DNA of 64,000 nt from positions 310,001 to 374,000 of the forward strand of contig NZ_CP086107.1 in NCBI RefSeq assembly GCF_016765655.2, in the 5' to 3' direction. The notes below the pieces were generated by a model. It was not told the DNA's origin. It searched no databases and worked only from the letters and a program-made list of their open reading frames with translations. This stretch comes from Skermanella mucosa. GTDB lineage: Bacteria > Pseudomonadota > Alphaproteobacteria > Azospirillales > Azospirillaceae. Shown here piece after piece: positions 16,942 through 25,796 of this stretch. Each line of letters begins with the position of its first letter. Position 1 is the stretch's first letter. The translations under genes were made by a program, and so were the position numbers.

Positions 16942-18295
16942 GGGACGTCTCCAGCATGGTGAAACGGGCTTCGACCGCCGCGCGCGGCAGGTAGGCGGAG
17001 GCGGTGTTGATGCGCGGGCGGACCGAGGTCCGCACGCCGCCGCCGCCGGCCGGACCGCAGGTATAGAGGGCCAGGACCTCCTGCGCGCCCCGCTCGGCCG
17101 ACCGGCGGTCGGGAGCGGCGACCGCCAGCCTGACCCGGACATCGTCGCCGGCGGCCCCGGCATGCCCGTCCAGGCGACGTCCGGCATCGTCGCCGAACAC
17201 GCTGGTGACGCCGATGATGTCACCGCGCCAGGCGCAGCCCGGCGGTATCCGCCGGGCCAGCACGTCCAGGGCGAGGCGGGCGCGGGCCGCCGCGTTCGGT
17301 CCGGCATAGGAGATTTCGCCCTCGCCCAGCCAGCCGCCCTCGTAGCAGACGGTCGCCTTAAGGGTTTCCGGCCGGGGCCGCCCGCGCGCGCCGGCGACGG
17401 CCACCCGGTCCGGACCGACCTGCTCGACCGTGACGCCGGTGATGTCCAGCACCACGTCCGGCGTCAGGTAGCCGGCCGGATCGTGGACCTCGTAGAGGAT
17501 CTGCTCCTTCACCGTCGCCGGGGTCACGCAGCCGCCGGTGCCGGCCGCCTTGGTGATCGTGAAGCCGCCGTCCGCAGTCATCTCGGCGATGGGGAAACCG
17601 ATATCATGGGCGTCGGGAACGTCCTTGCGGCCGGGATCCGCGAAGTACCCGCCCGACACCTGGGCACCGCACTCGAGCAGGTGCCCCGCCAGCGTGCCGG
17701 CGGCGAGCCGGTCCCAGTCGTCCCAGTCCCAGCCGAAATGATGGACCAGCGGCCCCAGCGCCAGCGCCGGATCGGCGACCCTGCCGGTGACGACGATGTC
17801 CGCCCCGGCGTCCAGCGCCTCCGCGATGGCGCGGGCGCCGAGATAGAGGTTCGCCGCGACGGGGCGGCCGTCGAGCGGCGGCTCGCAACGCACGCTCTCC
17901 AGCAGGGCGACGGTCTCGGCGCTCTCCAGCAGGTCGTCGCCCCGGACCACGGCGATCCGCGCCTGCCCGACCCCCTGGCGCGCGGCGATCTCCGCGATCA
18001 GCCGCGCCGCGCCGGCCGGATCGGCCGCCCCGAAATTGCCGATGATGCGGACCCCGTTCCGGACGCAGCGGGCGAGCACCGGCTCCAGCAGAAGTTCAAG
18101 CAACGGCTCCCAGCCGGCGCCGCCGCTCCGGCGCGCCAGCTGCGCCAGCGCCAGGGTCCGCTCGCCCAGGGTCTCGAAGATGATCGCCGAGGGGCCGCCT
18201 GCCGCGATCAGCGTGTCGACCACCGGGCCCGGGGCGTCGAGCCGATCGCCCGAGAAGCCGGCGCCGCTGCCGATCCTGAACACGTCCGCTTCCAA
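16934..18295 (-). CDS. AtuA family protein (DUF1446)
   Basis: A 453-residue cytoplasmic protein starting MEADVFRIGSGAGFSGDR, the usual DUF1446 N-terminus. Other family blocks include ADIVVTGRVADPALALGPL and LLECGAQVSGGYFADPG. The family occurs in citronellol/geraniol operons and in many acyl-CoA and hydroxy-acid catabolic sets. No carboxylase or HMG-CoA-lyase-like partners (AtuCDEF) are in the window, so a terpene pathway is not shown here. It is the first gene of the leftward unit ending at 12704. Confidence 0.85.
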   Translation of the reverse strand: MEADVFRIGSGAGFSGDRLDAPGPVVDTLIAAGGPSAIIFETLGERTLALAQLARRSGGAGWEPLLELLLEPVLARCVRNGVRIIGNFGAADPAGAARLIAEIAARQGVGQARIAVVRGDDLLESAETVALLESVRCEPPLDGRPVAANLYLGARAIAEALDAGADIVVTGRVADPALALGPLVHHFGWDWDDWDRLAAGTLAGHLLECGAQVSGGYFADPGRKDVPDAHDIGFPIAEMTADGGFTITKAAGTGGCVTPATVKEQILYEVHDPAGYLTPDVVLDITGVTVEQVGPDRVAVAGARGRPRPETLKATVCYEGGWLGEGEISYAGPNAAARARLALDVLARRIPPGCAWRGDIIGVTSVFGDDAGRRLDGHAGAAGDDVRVRLAVAAPDRRSAERGAQEVLALYTCGPAGGGGVRTSVRPRINTASAYLPRAAVEARFTMLETSHA

Positions 18296-18366
18296 GGTAC
18301 CCTCCCACGGGTCGTTCTGATTTGTTGTTTCAGCAAACCGTCTTCCGTGTTAGTTTTCAAATTAAT

Positions 18367-18385
18367 TTATCTGATGAATTGATAA
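18367..18385. promoter_or_regulatory. LysR-type inverted repeat
   Basis: TTATC-N9-GATAA in the AT-rich divergent gap, 3 bp before the LysR start codon. It fits the T-N11-A format of LysR binding sites and the location suggests autoregulation. Confidence 0.4.
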
Positions 18386-18388
18386 GTT

Positions 18389-19339
18389 ATGAAAAACAAT
18401 GTCACGCTGCGGCAGCTCGAGGCCTTCCTGGCGATCGCCGCCACCGGCAGCTTCCACGAGGCGGCGGAACAGGTCGGCCTGTCCCAACCGGCGGTGAGCC
18501 TGTCGATCCAGCGCCTGGAGGAGGCGGTCGGCGCCCGGTTGCTCGACCGCACCACCCGGACGGTTTCGCTCAGCCCCGAGGGGCGGGAGTTCGAGCAGGT
18601 CGCGCGCACGCTGGTCAATGACTGGGCCGCCGCCTTCTCGGGAATCCACGACCTGATCACCAAGCGGCGCGGGCGGGTCGCGGTGGCGACGCTGCCCTCG
18701 GTCGCCGCATCGCTGCTGCCGCGGGCCGTGGCGGGCTTCTCCACGGAATATCCCGGCATCGACGTGGTCGTCCGCGACGTCCTGGCCGACGAGGTCCTCG
18801 ATCTCGTCAAGTCGGGCAAAGCCGACCTCGGCATCTCCGTCGATCCGGGGGAGACCGAGGGCCTGAGCTTCGAGCCGCTGCTGACCGACCGGTTCGTCGC
18901 CCTGCTGCCCGGCGGGCACGGGCTCCTGGAACAGCCCCGGCTGGACTGGGCCGACCTGGCCGCCTACCCGGTGATCGCCATGTCCCGCACGACCAGCGTG
19001 CGTCAGCATCTGGACAGGCTCCAGGGTCACGGCGTGCGGCGGCTGGACTTCCGGTACGAGGTCGATCACCTGGCCACCGTGGCGGGAATGGTGGCGGCCG
19101 GGCTGGGCGTGTCCGCCCTGCCCTCGCTTTGCCTTCCGGTGGTGCTGCGCGGCGGCTTGGCCTGGCGGCCGCTCGGCGGGCCGGTGGTCGACCGGCGCAT
19201 GGGCGTGATCCGGCGGGCCAGGAGCTCGCTGTCGGTCGCGGCCGGAGCCTTCGGGCAGGCGGTCCGGACGGCCATGGCCGATCCCGCCGGGCTGGGACCC
19301 GGCCATCCCGAGATGACGATCCACGAAATCGGATCCTGA
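18389..19339 (+). CDS. LysR-family transcriptional regulator
   Basis: A 316-residue regulator with the winged helix at residues 4-62 (TLRQLEAFLAIAATGSFHEAAEQVGLSQ begins it) and a two-lobe effector domain. It is divergent from the AtuA/TAXI unit by 93 bp and upstream of the BKACE gene by 48 bp, so it probably controls both flanks. Confidence 0.9.
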   Translation: MKNNVTLRQLEAFLAIAATGSFHEAAEQVGLSQPAVSLSIQRLEEAVGARLLDRTTRTVSLSPEGREFEQVARTLVNDWAAAFSGIHDLITKRRGRVAVATLPSVAASLLPRAVAGFSTEYPGIDVVVRDVLADEVLDLVKSGKADLGISVDPGETEGLSFEPLLTDRFVALLPGGHGLLEQPRLDWADLAAYPVIAMSRTTSVRQHLDRLQGHGVRRLDFRYEVDHLATVAGMVAAGLGVSALPSLCLPVVLRGGLAWRPLGGPVVDRRMGVIRRARSSLSVAAGAFGQAVRTAMADPAGLGPGHPEMTIHEIGS

Positions 19340-19387
19340 ACACCCCAGCGGAAGGAAAATGGCACCTTGAACGGAGGAAAGCACGAC

Positions 19388-20209
19388 ATGAGGCCGGTCT
19401 CGATCATGGTGGCGCCGAACGGCGCCCGGCGGACCAGGGACGACCACCCGGCCCTGCCGATGACCGCCCGCGACCTGGCCGACGCGGCGGCGCGCTGCCT
19501 GGCGGCGGGCGCCGCGATGATCCACGTGCATGTCCGGGACGACGCCGGCGGCCACGTCCTCGACGCGTCCCGATACCGCGACGCCTTCGCGGCGATCCGG
19601 GACGCGGTCGGCGACGGCCTGGTCCTCCAGGCCACGACCGAGGCGGTGGGACGCTACGCGCCGGAGCAGCAGATGGCCCTGGTCCGCGACCTGCGGCCGG
19701 AGGCGGTTTCGATCGCCCTCCGGGAACTCGTTCCCGACGCCGCCTCCGAGCCGGCCGCCGCCGCCTTCCTCGGCTGGCTGGCCGGAGAGCCGATCGCCCC
19801 CCAGTTCATCCTCTACTCGCCGGACGAGATCGGCCGGTTCGATGACCTGCGGCGTCGCGGCGTCATGCCCGACCGGTTCCGGGACGTGCTGTTCGTGCTC
19901 GGCCGCTATACCGAGAACCAGCAGTCCGATCCGGCGGACCTGCTGCCCTTCGTCGCGGCCAACGTGGAGCGGCATCCGTGGACCGTCTGCGCCTTCGGGC
20001 GCAACGAACTCGCCTCCGCGGCGGCGGCGATGGTTCTGGGCGGCGACGTGCGCGTCGGATTCGAGAACAACCTGCACCTGAGGGACGGGACCCTGGCGCC
20101 GGACAACGCGGCCCTGGTCGCCCAGGCCGTCCGGGCGGCCGAGGCGGTGGGAGCGGCCTGCATCGACGGTCCCGCCGCGCGGGACCGGCTGCGGCGTCCG
20201 CCGTCCTGA
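19388..20209 (+). CDS. 3-keto-5-aminohexanoate cleavage (BKACE) family protein
   Basis: A Zn2+-dependent Claisen-type enzyme that joins a beta-keto acid with acetyl-CoA to give acetoacetate and a new acyl-CoA. The zinc set is His46-x-His48 (IHVHVRD) and Glu226 (GFENN). The ATG at 19388 lies 8 nt after GGAGG; a TTG at 19367 would add seven residues. Length, 273 aa, is normal. Substrates range from 3-keto-5-aminohexanoate to dehydrocarnitine. With the carnitine-dehydrogenase-like gene nearby, a dehydrocarnitine-like keto acid is the best guess. Confidence 0.87.
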   Translation: MRPVSIMVAPNGARRTRDDHPALPMTARDLADAAARCLAAGAAMIHVHVRDDAGGHVLDASRYRDAFAAIRDAVGDGLVLQATTEAVGRYAPEQQMALVRDLRPEAVSIALRELVPDAASEPAAAAFLGWLAGEPIAPQFILYSPDEIGRFDDLRRRGVMPDRFRDVLFVLGRYTENQQSDPADLLPFVAANVERHPWTVCAFGRNELASAAAAMVLGGDVRVGFENNLHLRDGTLAPDNAALVAQAVRAAEAVGAACIDGPAARDRLRRPPS

Positions 20210-20241
20210 CGGCGGACGGGGGAACCGGCCGGGCGGACGAT

Positions 20242-20262
20242 CCCCGGGTTCCCGGACCGGGG
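20242..20262. terminator. GC-rich inverted repeat between convergent genes
   Basis: CCCCGG and CCGGGG arms around nine bases in the 84-bp gap between convergent genes. No T-run follows, so termination is uncertain. Confidence 0.25.
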
Positions 20263-20293
20263 CCGCCCCAAGGCCGCCGGGCTTCGGGCCGGT

Positions 20294-21067
20294 TCACTTC
20301 AGGATCGTTCTCACCTTGTCGGCGACGCCGTTGCCGATCGCCCTGTGGGCGGCCGCCGTGAGGTGGATGCCGTCGACCCCGTCGGTCGCCGTCAACGTGC
20401 CGACGTCAAGGAACCCGGCCCCGGCCGCTTCCGCGACCGCCTCGTAGTAGGCTGGCAGGGCCTTCGACTTCTCGATCCCGCCCGCGAACCGTTCGGCCCG
20501 CTCCGGGGGCGCCACCGTGCCGAGCGGAGGCGGACAGAGGATCAGGACCCTGGGTGCGGGATAGGATGTGCCGACCCCGCCCTTGGACTGGTTCACGATG
20601 TCGGCCAGCTTGCCCACCCCGAGCGCGATCCGCAACGGCGAGCGGTTGAACATCTTCTTCAGATCGTTGGTGCCGAGCATGATGACGACCAGATCGAGCG
20701 GCAGGTGGCTGGCGATCGCGGCCGGCAGATAGGCCGACCCGTCGAGGCCGGCCCCGGAGATCTGCGGCAGCGTCGGGTCGGGCAGGTCGGTCGTGCGCGC
20801 GCTCAACCCCTCGTCGATGACCTCGTAGCCCGGCCCGAGCGCCGCCCGGAGCACGCCCGGCCACCGGACGTCCTCGGGGTAGCGGGTGGTCGGGCCGCTT
20901 TCGACGGGAACATAGCCCCAGGTGTTGGAATCGCCGTAGACCATGATGCGCTTGGTTGCCCCCTCGGCCGCCTGCGCGGCGCTCCCGCCGAGCAGCATCA
21001 GGGCCGTGACCGTCCCGATCAGGCCGCGTTGAAAGGCCGACATGAACCGGCGCCGTGTGATGTGCAT
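20294..21067 (-). CDS. Exported SGNH/GDSL-family hydrolase
   Basis: A 257-residue esterase-like protein. The N-terminus has RRRF followed by a hydrophobic stretch ending AAQA, a possible Tat or Sec signal, so it is probably periplasmic. SGNH blocks are GDSNTWG (Ser47 nucleophile), GTND, and DGIHLT with the catalytic Asp and His. The GDSNTWG form and the LPDPT insertion resemble the arylesterase branch. Substrate not predictable. It stands alone, divergent from the GGDEF-EAL gene. Confidence 0.85.
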   Translation of the reverse strand: MHITRRRFMSAFQRGLIGTVTALMLLGGSAAQAAEGATKRIMVYGDSNTWGYVPVESGPTTRYPEDVRWPGVLRAALGPGYEVIDEGLSARTTDLPDPTLPQISGAGLDGSAYLPAAIASHLPLDLVVIMLGTNDLKKMFNRSPLRIALGVGKLADIVNQSKGGVGTSYPAPRVLILCPPPLGTVAPPERAERFAGGIEKSKALPAYYEAVAEAAGAGFLDVGTLTATDGVDGIHLTAAAHRAIGNGVADKVRTILK

Positions 21068-21293
21068 GATCCCCCCTTGCCATCAGCATCGAATAGTTGC
21101 GGACCGATTATTACAGTCCAATCGCAGGTTTGACCATGTTCCAAATGGCCCGGATCTGCCGAGGGGGCGGCATTACCCGCATCGTAGTAATGGCAGGAAA
21201 AACAGCATATACCCAAGGTTGATCAGGCCCATAAACCTTACATTAATAAGTATAATACAACATAAACGGGAAAATTCTCCGAGTAAGACTGGC

Positions 21294-22934
21294 ATGCAAG
21301 AACTCTCCGAAGACGACCTGGTCATGGAGCTTCCCGGCGGACATGACGCATTTCCGGCCTCGGTCGCCGCGACTGCCCATGACGCCCTTCGGGAGGCCTG
21401 CGAACGGCTTCCCTGCGCCTTCGCGATCCTTGAAGCGGACGCCCGGCCCTCCTTCATGAATTCCGCGTTCCGGACCCTGTTCAATCCATCGGCGCATCCC
21501 GGTTCGGGCGCCCCGGACCTGGTGCGCCTCGCCGAAGGCGGCGCCCACTCCCTCAGATCGCTGGACGGCCGGATATGGCCGGTGAGCGCCACGCCTCTGG
21601 GTGGTGGACGCATCCTTGCGATGGTGGAGGGCGGATCGGCCTCGGCCGCCCCGGACATGACGGAGCGGCGGGATGCCCTGACCGGGCTGGCGAACCGGGT
21701 CGTCCTGAAGGAGCGGATCATCCAGGCGATCGCCGAGCCCGAGGCGGATCGCCAGACCGCGCTGTTCCTGCTTGACCTGGATCGGTTCAAATCCGTCAAC
21801 GATACCCTCGGTCATGCGATCGGCGACAAGCTGCTGTGCCGGGTGGTCGAGCGTCTGCGCGCGACGGTCCGCCAGGACGATCTGGTCGCGCGACTGGGCG
21901 GCGACGAGTTCGCGATCCTCCAGCGCTCGCCCCGGCAACCGGACGCCGCCAAGGCGCTCGCCCGGCGGCTGGTCGACCTGGTCGGCCGGACCTATCTCGT
22001 CGACGACCATATCCTGAACATCGGCGTCAGCATCGGCATAGCGCTGCCACCGGCCGACGGTGCCGAGCCGGACCGGCTGCTCAAGAGCGCCGACCTCGCC
22101 CTGTACCGCGCCAAGGAGGAGGGCCGGGGCCGTTTCCGCTTCTTCGAGCAGGAAATGGACACCCGTGCCCAGGCCCGCCGCACGCTGGAACTCGACCTCC
22201 GCCGCGCCTTCGCGCTCCGCCAGTTCGAGGTCTTCTACCAGGCGCAGATGAGGCTTCACGACAGGGAGATCGTGGGCTTCGAGGCCCTGGCCCGCTGGCG
22301 CCACCCGCAGCGCGGCATGGTCTCTCCCGCCGACTTCATACCGGTCGCCGAGGAAATCGGCCTGATCTCCCAGATCGGCGAATGGGTCCTCCTGACCGCC
22401 TGCCGCGAAGCGGCGCGCTGGCCCGGTTCCCACCGCATCGCCGTCAACCTGTCGCCCCTGCAGTTCAGCAATCCCGGTCTGGTCGACACGGTATCGGCGG
22501 CGCTCGCGACCTCCGGCCTCGCTCCCGAACGCCTGGAACTGGAGATCACCGAGAGCGTCCTGCTGGACAACACCGCCGCGACCCTGGCGATCCTCCACCA
22601 GCTCCGCGCCCTCGGCATCCGGATCGCCATGGACGATTTCGGCACCGGCTATTCCAGCCTGGGCTATCTGCGCTCCTTCCCGTTCGACAAGGTCAAGATC
22701 GACCAGTCCTTCATCCGCGACATGCCGACCGACGGCGACAGCGCCGCCATCGTGAAGGCGATCATCGGCCTCGGCATGAGCCTTGGCATCTCGACGACCG
22801 CGGAGGGCGTCGAAACCGAGGAACAGCTCAGCCGCCTGCGGGCGGAAGGCTGCACAGACATCCAAGGCTACCTTCTCAGCAAACCCGTCCCGGCTTCCGA
22901 ACTGGCAGCCGTCCTGAACCGCATCCCCAAGTGA
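21294..22934 (+). CDS. Diguanylate cyclase/phosphodiesterase with GGDEF and EAL domains
   Basis: A 546-residue cytoplasmic c-di-GMP enzyme. A short PAS-like segment (about residues 30-110) precedes the GGDEF domain, where RLGGDEF at about 200-206 and the inhibitory site RQDD are both intact. The EAL domain has FEALARW near 329 and DDFGTGYSSLGYL, with metal and catalytic residues kept, so both activities are possible. No membrane segment is seen. I chose the ATG at 21294; an in-frame ATG at 21324 is possible. A BLUF gene follows after 22 bp, so blue light may adjust this enzyme in trans. Confidence 0.9.
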   Translation: MQELSEDDLVMELPGGHDAFPASVAATAHDALREACERLPCAFAILEADARPSFMNSAFRTLFNPSAHPGSGAPDLVRLAEGGAHSLRSLDGRIWPVSATPLGGGRILAMVEGGSASAAPDMTERRDALTGLANRVVLKERIIQAIAEPEADRQTALFLLDLDRFKSVNDTLGHAIGDKLLCRVVERLRATVRQDDLVARLGGDEFAILQRSPRQPDAAKALARRLVDLVGRTYLVDDHILNIGVSIGIALPPADGAEPDRLLKSADLALYRAKEEGRGRFRFFEQEMDTRAQARRTLELDLRRAFALRQFEVFYQAQMRLHDREIVGFEALARWRHPQRGMVSPADFIPVAEEIGLISQIGEWVLLTACREAARWPGSHRIAVNLSPLQFSNPGLVDTVSAALATSGLAPERLELEITESVLLDNTAATLAILHQLRALGIRIAMDDFGTGYSSLGYLRSFPFDKVKIDQSFIRDMPTDGDSAAIVKAIIGLGMSLGISTTAEGVETEEQLSRLRAEGCTDIQGYLLSKPVPASELAAVLNRIPK

Positions 22935-22956
22935 ACATCGAGCAGATCGTCGAGCC

Positions 22957-23421
22957 ATGTCCGAACAGATCCATCGCCTGGTCTATTTCAGCCGCAACGC
23001 CATGCCCGGAACCGACGGCGAGATCGTCGCGGGCGTCCAGCAGATCCTGGCAAGCTCCCGCCGGAACAACGCCCGGGCCGGCGTGACCGGCGCCCTGCTG
23101 TTCAACAGCGGATGCTTCGCCCAGGTGCTGGAAGGCCCTTCGCCGGCGGTCACCGAGACCTTCGAGCGCATCCAGTGGGACGAGCGCCACAGCGAAGTGC
23201 TGGTGCTGGAATATGCCGCCGTCGCCGCCCGCCTGTTTCCCAACTGGTCGATGTCCTTCGTCGGCGCCGACCGGTCCGATCAGCAATTGTTCGGCGACGT
23301 CTCCGCGAAGAGCGGCTTCAACCCAATCCACCTGAAGGCGGACCGGATCTTCGCGACGCTCGACCGCCTGATGCGGGAGGAGGAGAAGCAGGCCGCCTCG
23401 CCGGAGCCGGCCGGGAGGTAG
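22957..23421 (+). CDS. Stand-alone BLUF blue-light photoreceptor
   Basis: A 154-residue protein made almost wholly of a BLUF domain (residues 5-100), which binds FAD and senses blue light. The key residues are Tyr10 (LVYFS), the Asn in the [13 protein letters not shown] stretch, the Gln in CFAQVLEG, and Trp in FPNWSMSF. There is no output domain, only a short charged tail, so it must signal through a partner. Candidates are the GGDEF-EAL protein encoded 22 bp upstream and, by analogy to AppA-PpsR, a regulator of the bch genes downstream. Confidence 0.9.
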   Translation: MSEQIHRLVYFSRNAMPGTDGEIVAGVQQILASSRRNNARAGVTGALLFNSGCFAQVLEGPSPAVTETFERIQWDERHSEVLVLEYAAVAARLFPNWSMSFVGADRSDQQLFGDVSAKSGFNPIHLKADRIFATLDRLMREEEKQAASPEPAGR

Positions 23422-23457
23422 GCCCGCCCCCTGTCCGGCCACGCGACGATTGATCCA

Positions 23458-23501
23458 TGTCATTTTAGATGGACGCCTTCTTGTGTCAGGTTTCAATGAC
23501 A
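23458..23501. promoter_or_regulatory. Paired PpsR/CrtJ-type sites before bchE
   Basis: TGTCAGGTTTCAATGACA (23484-23501) is an exact TGT-N12-ACA palindrome, the PpsR/CrtJ target. A second copy at 23458-23475 reads TGT-N12-ACG. The copies are 8 bp apart, the spacing known for cooperative binding at the Rhodobacter bchC promoter. They lie just before the bchE ribosome-binding site. Confidence 0.7.
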
Positions 23502-23518
23502 CAGGGAGGAGATCAGCG

Positions 23519-25165
23519 TTGCGTATCCTTCTCATTCACCCGAACTACCATTCCGGCGGCGCCGAGATCGCCGGGAACTGGCCGCCGGCCTGGGCGGCCT
23601 ACCTCACGGGGGCGCTGAAGGCCGCCGGGTTCCCCGATGTCCGCTTCGTCGACGCCATGACGAACGATCTGTCGGAGGCGGATCTTCGCGTCATCCTGGC
23701 GGAGGAGAGGCCCGACATGGTCGGCGTCACCGCGATCACGCCGTCGATCTACAAGGCGGAAAGCGTGCTCAGGCTCGTCAAGGACATGCACCCCGGCGCG
23801 GTGACCGTGCTGGGCGGCATCCACGGGACGTTCATGTACCAGCAGGTCCTGGGCGAGGCCCCCTGGATCGACGTGATCGTCCGCGGCGAGGGCGAGGAGG
23901 TCCTGATCGACCTTGTCCGCACGATCGACGAGGGCCGGTGGCCGGCGGACCGCCAGGCCATCAAGGGCATCGCCTTCACGGAGGCCGGCCCCGGGGGGAC
24001 CAGGATCGTCGCGACCCCGGCGGCCGCCACCATCAAGGACCTGGACGCCCTCGCGCCGGACTGGAGCATCCTGGAGTGGGAGAAATACAAATACATTCCC
24101 CTCGGCGCCCGCGTGGCCATTCCCAGCATGGCGAGAGGCTGCCCCTTCACCTGTTCCTTCTGTTCGCAGTGGAAGTTCTGGCGGGACTACCGTATCCGCG
24201 ATCCGAAGAAAGTCGTCGATGAGATCGAGACGCTGTACCGGCGCCACGACGTCCGGTTCTTCATCCTGGCCGACGAGGAACCGACGATCAACCGGAAGAA
24301 GTTCGTCGAGTTCTGCCGCGAACTGATCGCGCGCGGCCTGCCCGGCAAGGTCCTTTGGGGAATCAACACGCGGGTGACCGACATCCTGCGCGACGAGGAG
24401 TTCCTGCCGCTCTACCGCGAGGCGGGCCTCATCCACGTGTCGCTGGGTACGGAGGCGGCGGCGCAGATGAAGCTCGACCGGTTCCACAAGGAGACCAAGG
24501 TCGCCGACAACAAGAAGGCGATCCGCCTGCTGCGGGAAGCCGGGATCGTCGTGGAAGCCCAGTTCATCGTCGGCCTCGAGAACGAAACGGCGGAAACGCT
24601 CGAAGAAACCTACCGGATGGCCCTGGACTGGAAGCCTGATCTGGCGAACTGGGCGATGTACACCCCCTGGCCCTTCACGGCGCTGTTCCAGGAGCTGCGG
24701 GACAAGGTCGAGATCTTCGATTTCGAGAAGTACAATTTCGTGACGCCGATCATCAAGCCGGAGGCGATGGACCGGACGGAACTTCTCGACCGGGTCATGA
24801 ACAATTACCGGCGCTTCTACATGCGGAAGGCTTTGTTCTCGTACCCGTGGTCGGGCACGGGGCAACGGCGGCGGTACCTGTTCGGCTGCCTCAAGGCGTT
24901 CCTCAAGTCCGGGTTCGAGCGCAAGTTCTACGATCTGGGCAAGGTCGGCTACTGGGGGCCGCAGTCGAAGAAGAGCGTGGACTTCCATTTCGACCGAAGC
25001 CGCACCAGCCCGCCGATCGAGGCGGCCGAATGGGAATCCAGCGCGGAACGGAGCGCGAAGGCCAGGGCGGCGAAGGGAACGGCGAAAGGGGCGGTGATGG
25101 CTTGCGGCGGCGGCACGGAGCAGATGGAGGACATGGATGGGACAGGCGGCGACCATCGGGCCTAA
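23519..25165 (+). CDS. bchE: Mg-protoporphyrin IX monomethyl ester anaerobic oxidative cyclase BchE
   Basis: Forms the isocyclic ring E of bacteriochlorophyll without O2, using water as oxygen source. The 548-residue protein has an N-terminal B12-binding domain with the BchE opening [21 protein letters not shown] radical-SAM domain follows, with CxxxCxxC at Cys208, Cys212 and Cys215. The start is a TTG at 23519 after GGAGGAG; an upstream ATG at 23450 would overlap the repressor sites. The bchJ gene overlaps its 3' end by 29 bp. No other core bch, puf or crt gene is in the window, so the main photosynthesis cluster, if any, is elsewhere. Confidence 0.92.
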   Translation: MRILLIHPNYHSGGAEIAGNWPPAWAAYLTGALKAAGFPDVRFVDAMTNDLSEADLRVILAEERPDMVGVTAITPSIYKAESVLRLVKDMHPGAVTVLGGIHGTFMYQQVLGEAPWIDVIVRGEGEEVLIDLVRTIDEGRWPADRQAIKGIAFTEAGPGGTRIVATPAAATIKDLDALAPDWSILEWEKYKYIPLGARVAIPSMARGCPFTCSFCSQWKFWRDYRIRDPKKVVDEIETLYRRHDVRFFILADEEPTINRKKFVEFCRELIARGLPGKVLWGINTRVTDILRDEEFLPLYREAGLIHVSLGTEAAAQMKLDRFHKETKVADNKKAIRLLREAGIVVEAQFIVGLENETAETLEETYRMALDWKPDLANWAMYTPWPFTALFQELRDKVEIFDFEKYNFVTPIIKPEAMDRTELLDRVMNNYRRFYMRKALFSYPWSGTGQRRRYLFGCLKAFLKSGFERKFYDLGKVGYWGPQSKKSVDFHFDRSRTSPPIEAAEWESSAERSAKARAAKGTAKGAVMACGGGTEQMEDMDGTGGDHRA

Positions 25166-25727
25166 CGCGGTCATCCAGCTCGTGCCGGCGCTGACGCGGA
25201 AGGGGTTCGACGGGATGGCGCCGCAAGTCTTCGCCGGGGCCGGCGTCACCGGGTGGCTTGCCGACCCGCCGGCGGCGATGGTCGACGAACGCCTGGCGGC
25301 GGGCCTGCACCGGGCCTTGCGCGCGGGGCTGCCGCCGGGACAGGCCTCCCTGGTGCTGGCCGAGGCCGGCCGCCTGACGGCGGACTACCTGCTGGCGGCC
25401 CGCATTCCCGGACCGGCGCAGGCCATCCTGAAGCTGCTGCCGGCATCGCTTTCCGCATCGCTGCTGGTGGGCGCGATCAGGGCCCATGCCTGGACCTTCG
25501 CCGGCTCCGGACGGTTTTCGGCCCGCGGCGGACCGCCGCTGCTGCTGGAGATCAGGAACAACCCGCTCTGCGCGGGCGAGCATGCGCCGGCTCCCGTCTG
25601 CTCGTGGCACGCCGCGGTGTTCCGCCGGCTGTTCGAGGTGCTTGTCTCGCACGATGTCCGCGTCGACGAGACGGGCTGCGAGGCCTGCGGCGACCCGGCC
25701 TGCCGTTTCTCGATCGACTGGTCCTGA
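25137..25727 (+). CDS. bchJ: Bacteriochlorophyll 4-vinyl reductase-type protein BchJ (V4R domain)
   Basis: A 196-residue V4R-domain protein, matching BchJ in length, ending ([11 protein letters not shown]) and position after bchE. BchJ was named as an 8-vinyl (4-vinyl) reductase but is more likely a tetrapyrrole carrier or accessory factor, since other enzymes do that reduction. The ATG at 25137 lies inside the end of bchE in another frame, so the two are translationally coupled. Confidence 0.85.
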   Translation: MGQAATIGPNAVIQLVPALTRKGFDGMAPQVFAGAGVTGWLADPPAAMVDERLAAGLHRALRAGLPPGQASLVLAEAGRLTADYLLAARIPGPAQAILKLLPASLSASLLVGAIRAHAWTFAGSGRFSARGGPPLLLEIRNNPLCAGEHAPAPVCSWHAAVFRRLFEVLVSHDVRVDETGCEACGDPACRFSIDWS

Positions 25728-25796
25728 GCCGCCCCTCCTCGCGGAACTTTCCGGGAACGCAGGGGTTTACGTGGCTCACCATCAAGGACCCTGAAG

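Noticed and set aside
16561..18295. Acyclic terpene (citronellol/geraniol) catabolism
   Set aside because: Only AtuA-type genes are present; the carboxylase, hydratase and lyase genes of that pathway are missing.
15470..18382. A 970-codon open frame on the plus strand
   Set aside because: It is antisense to the TAXI receptor and AtuA genes, which have clear family motifs; no domain is seen in it.
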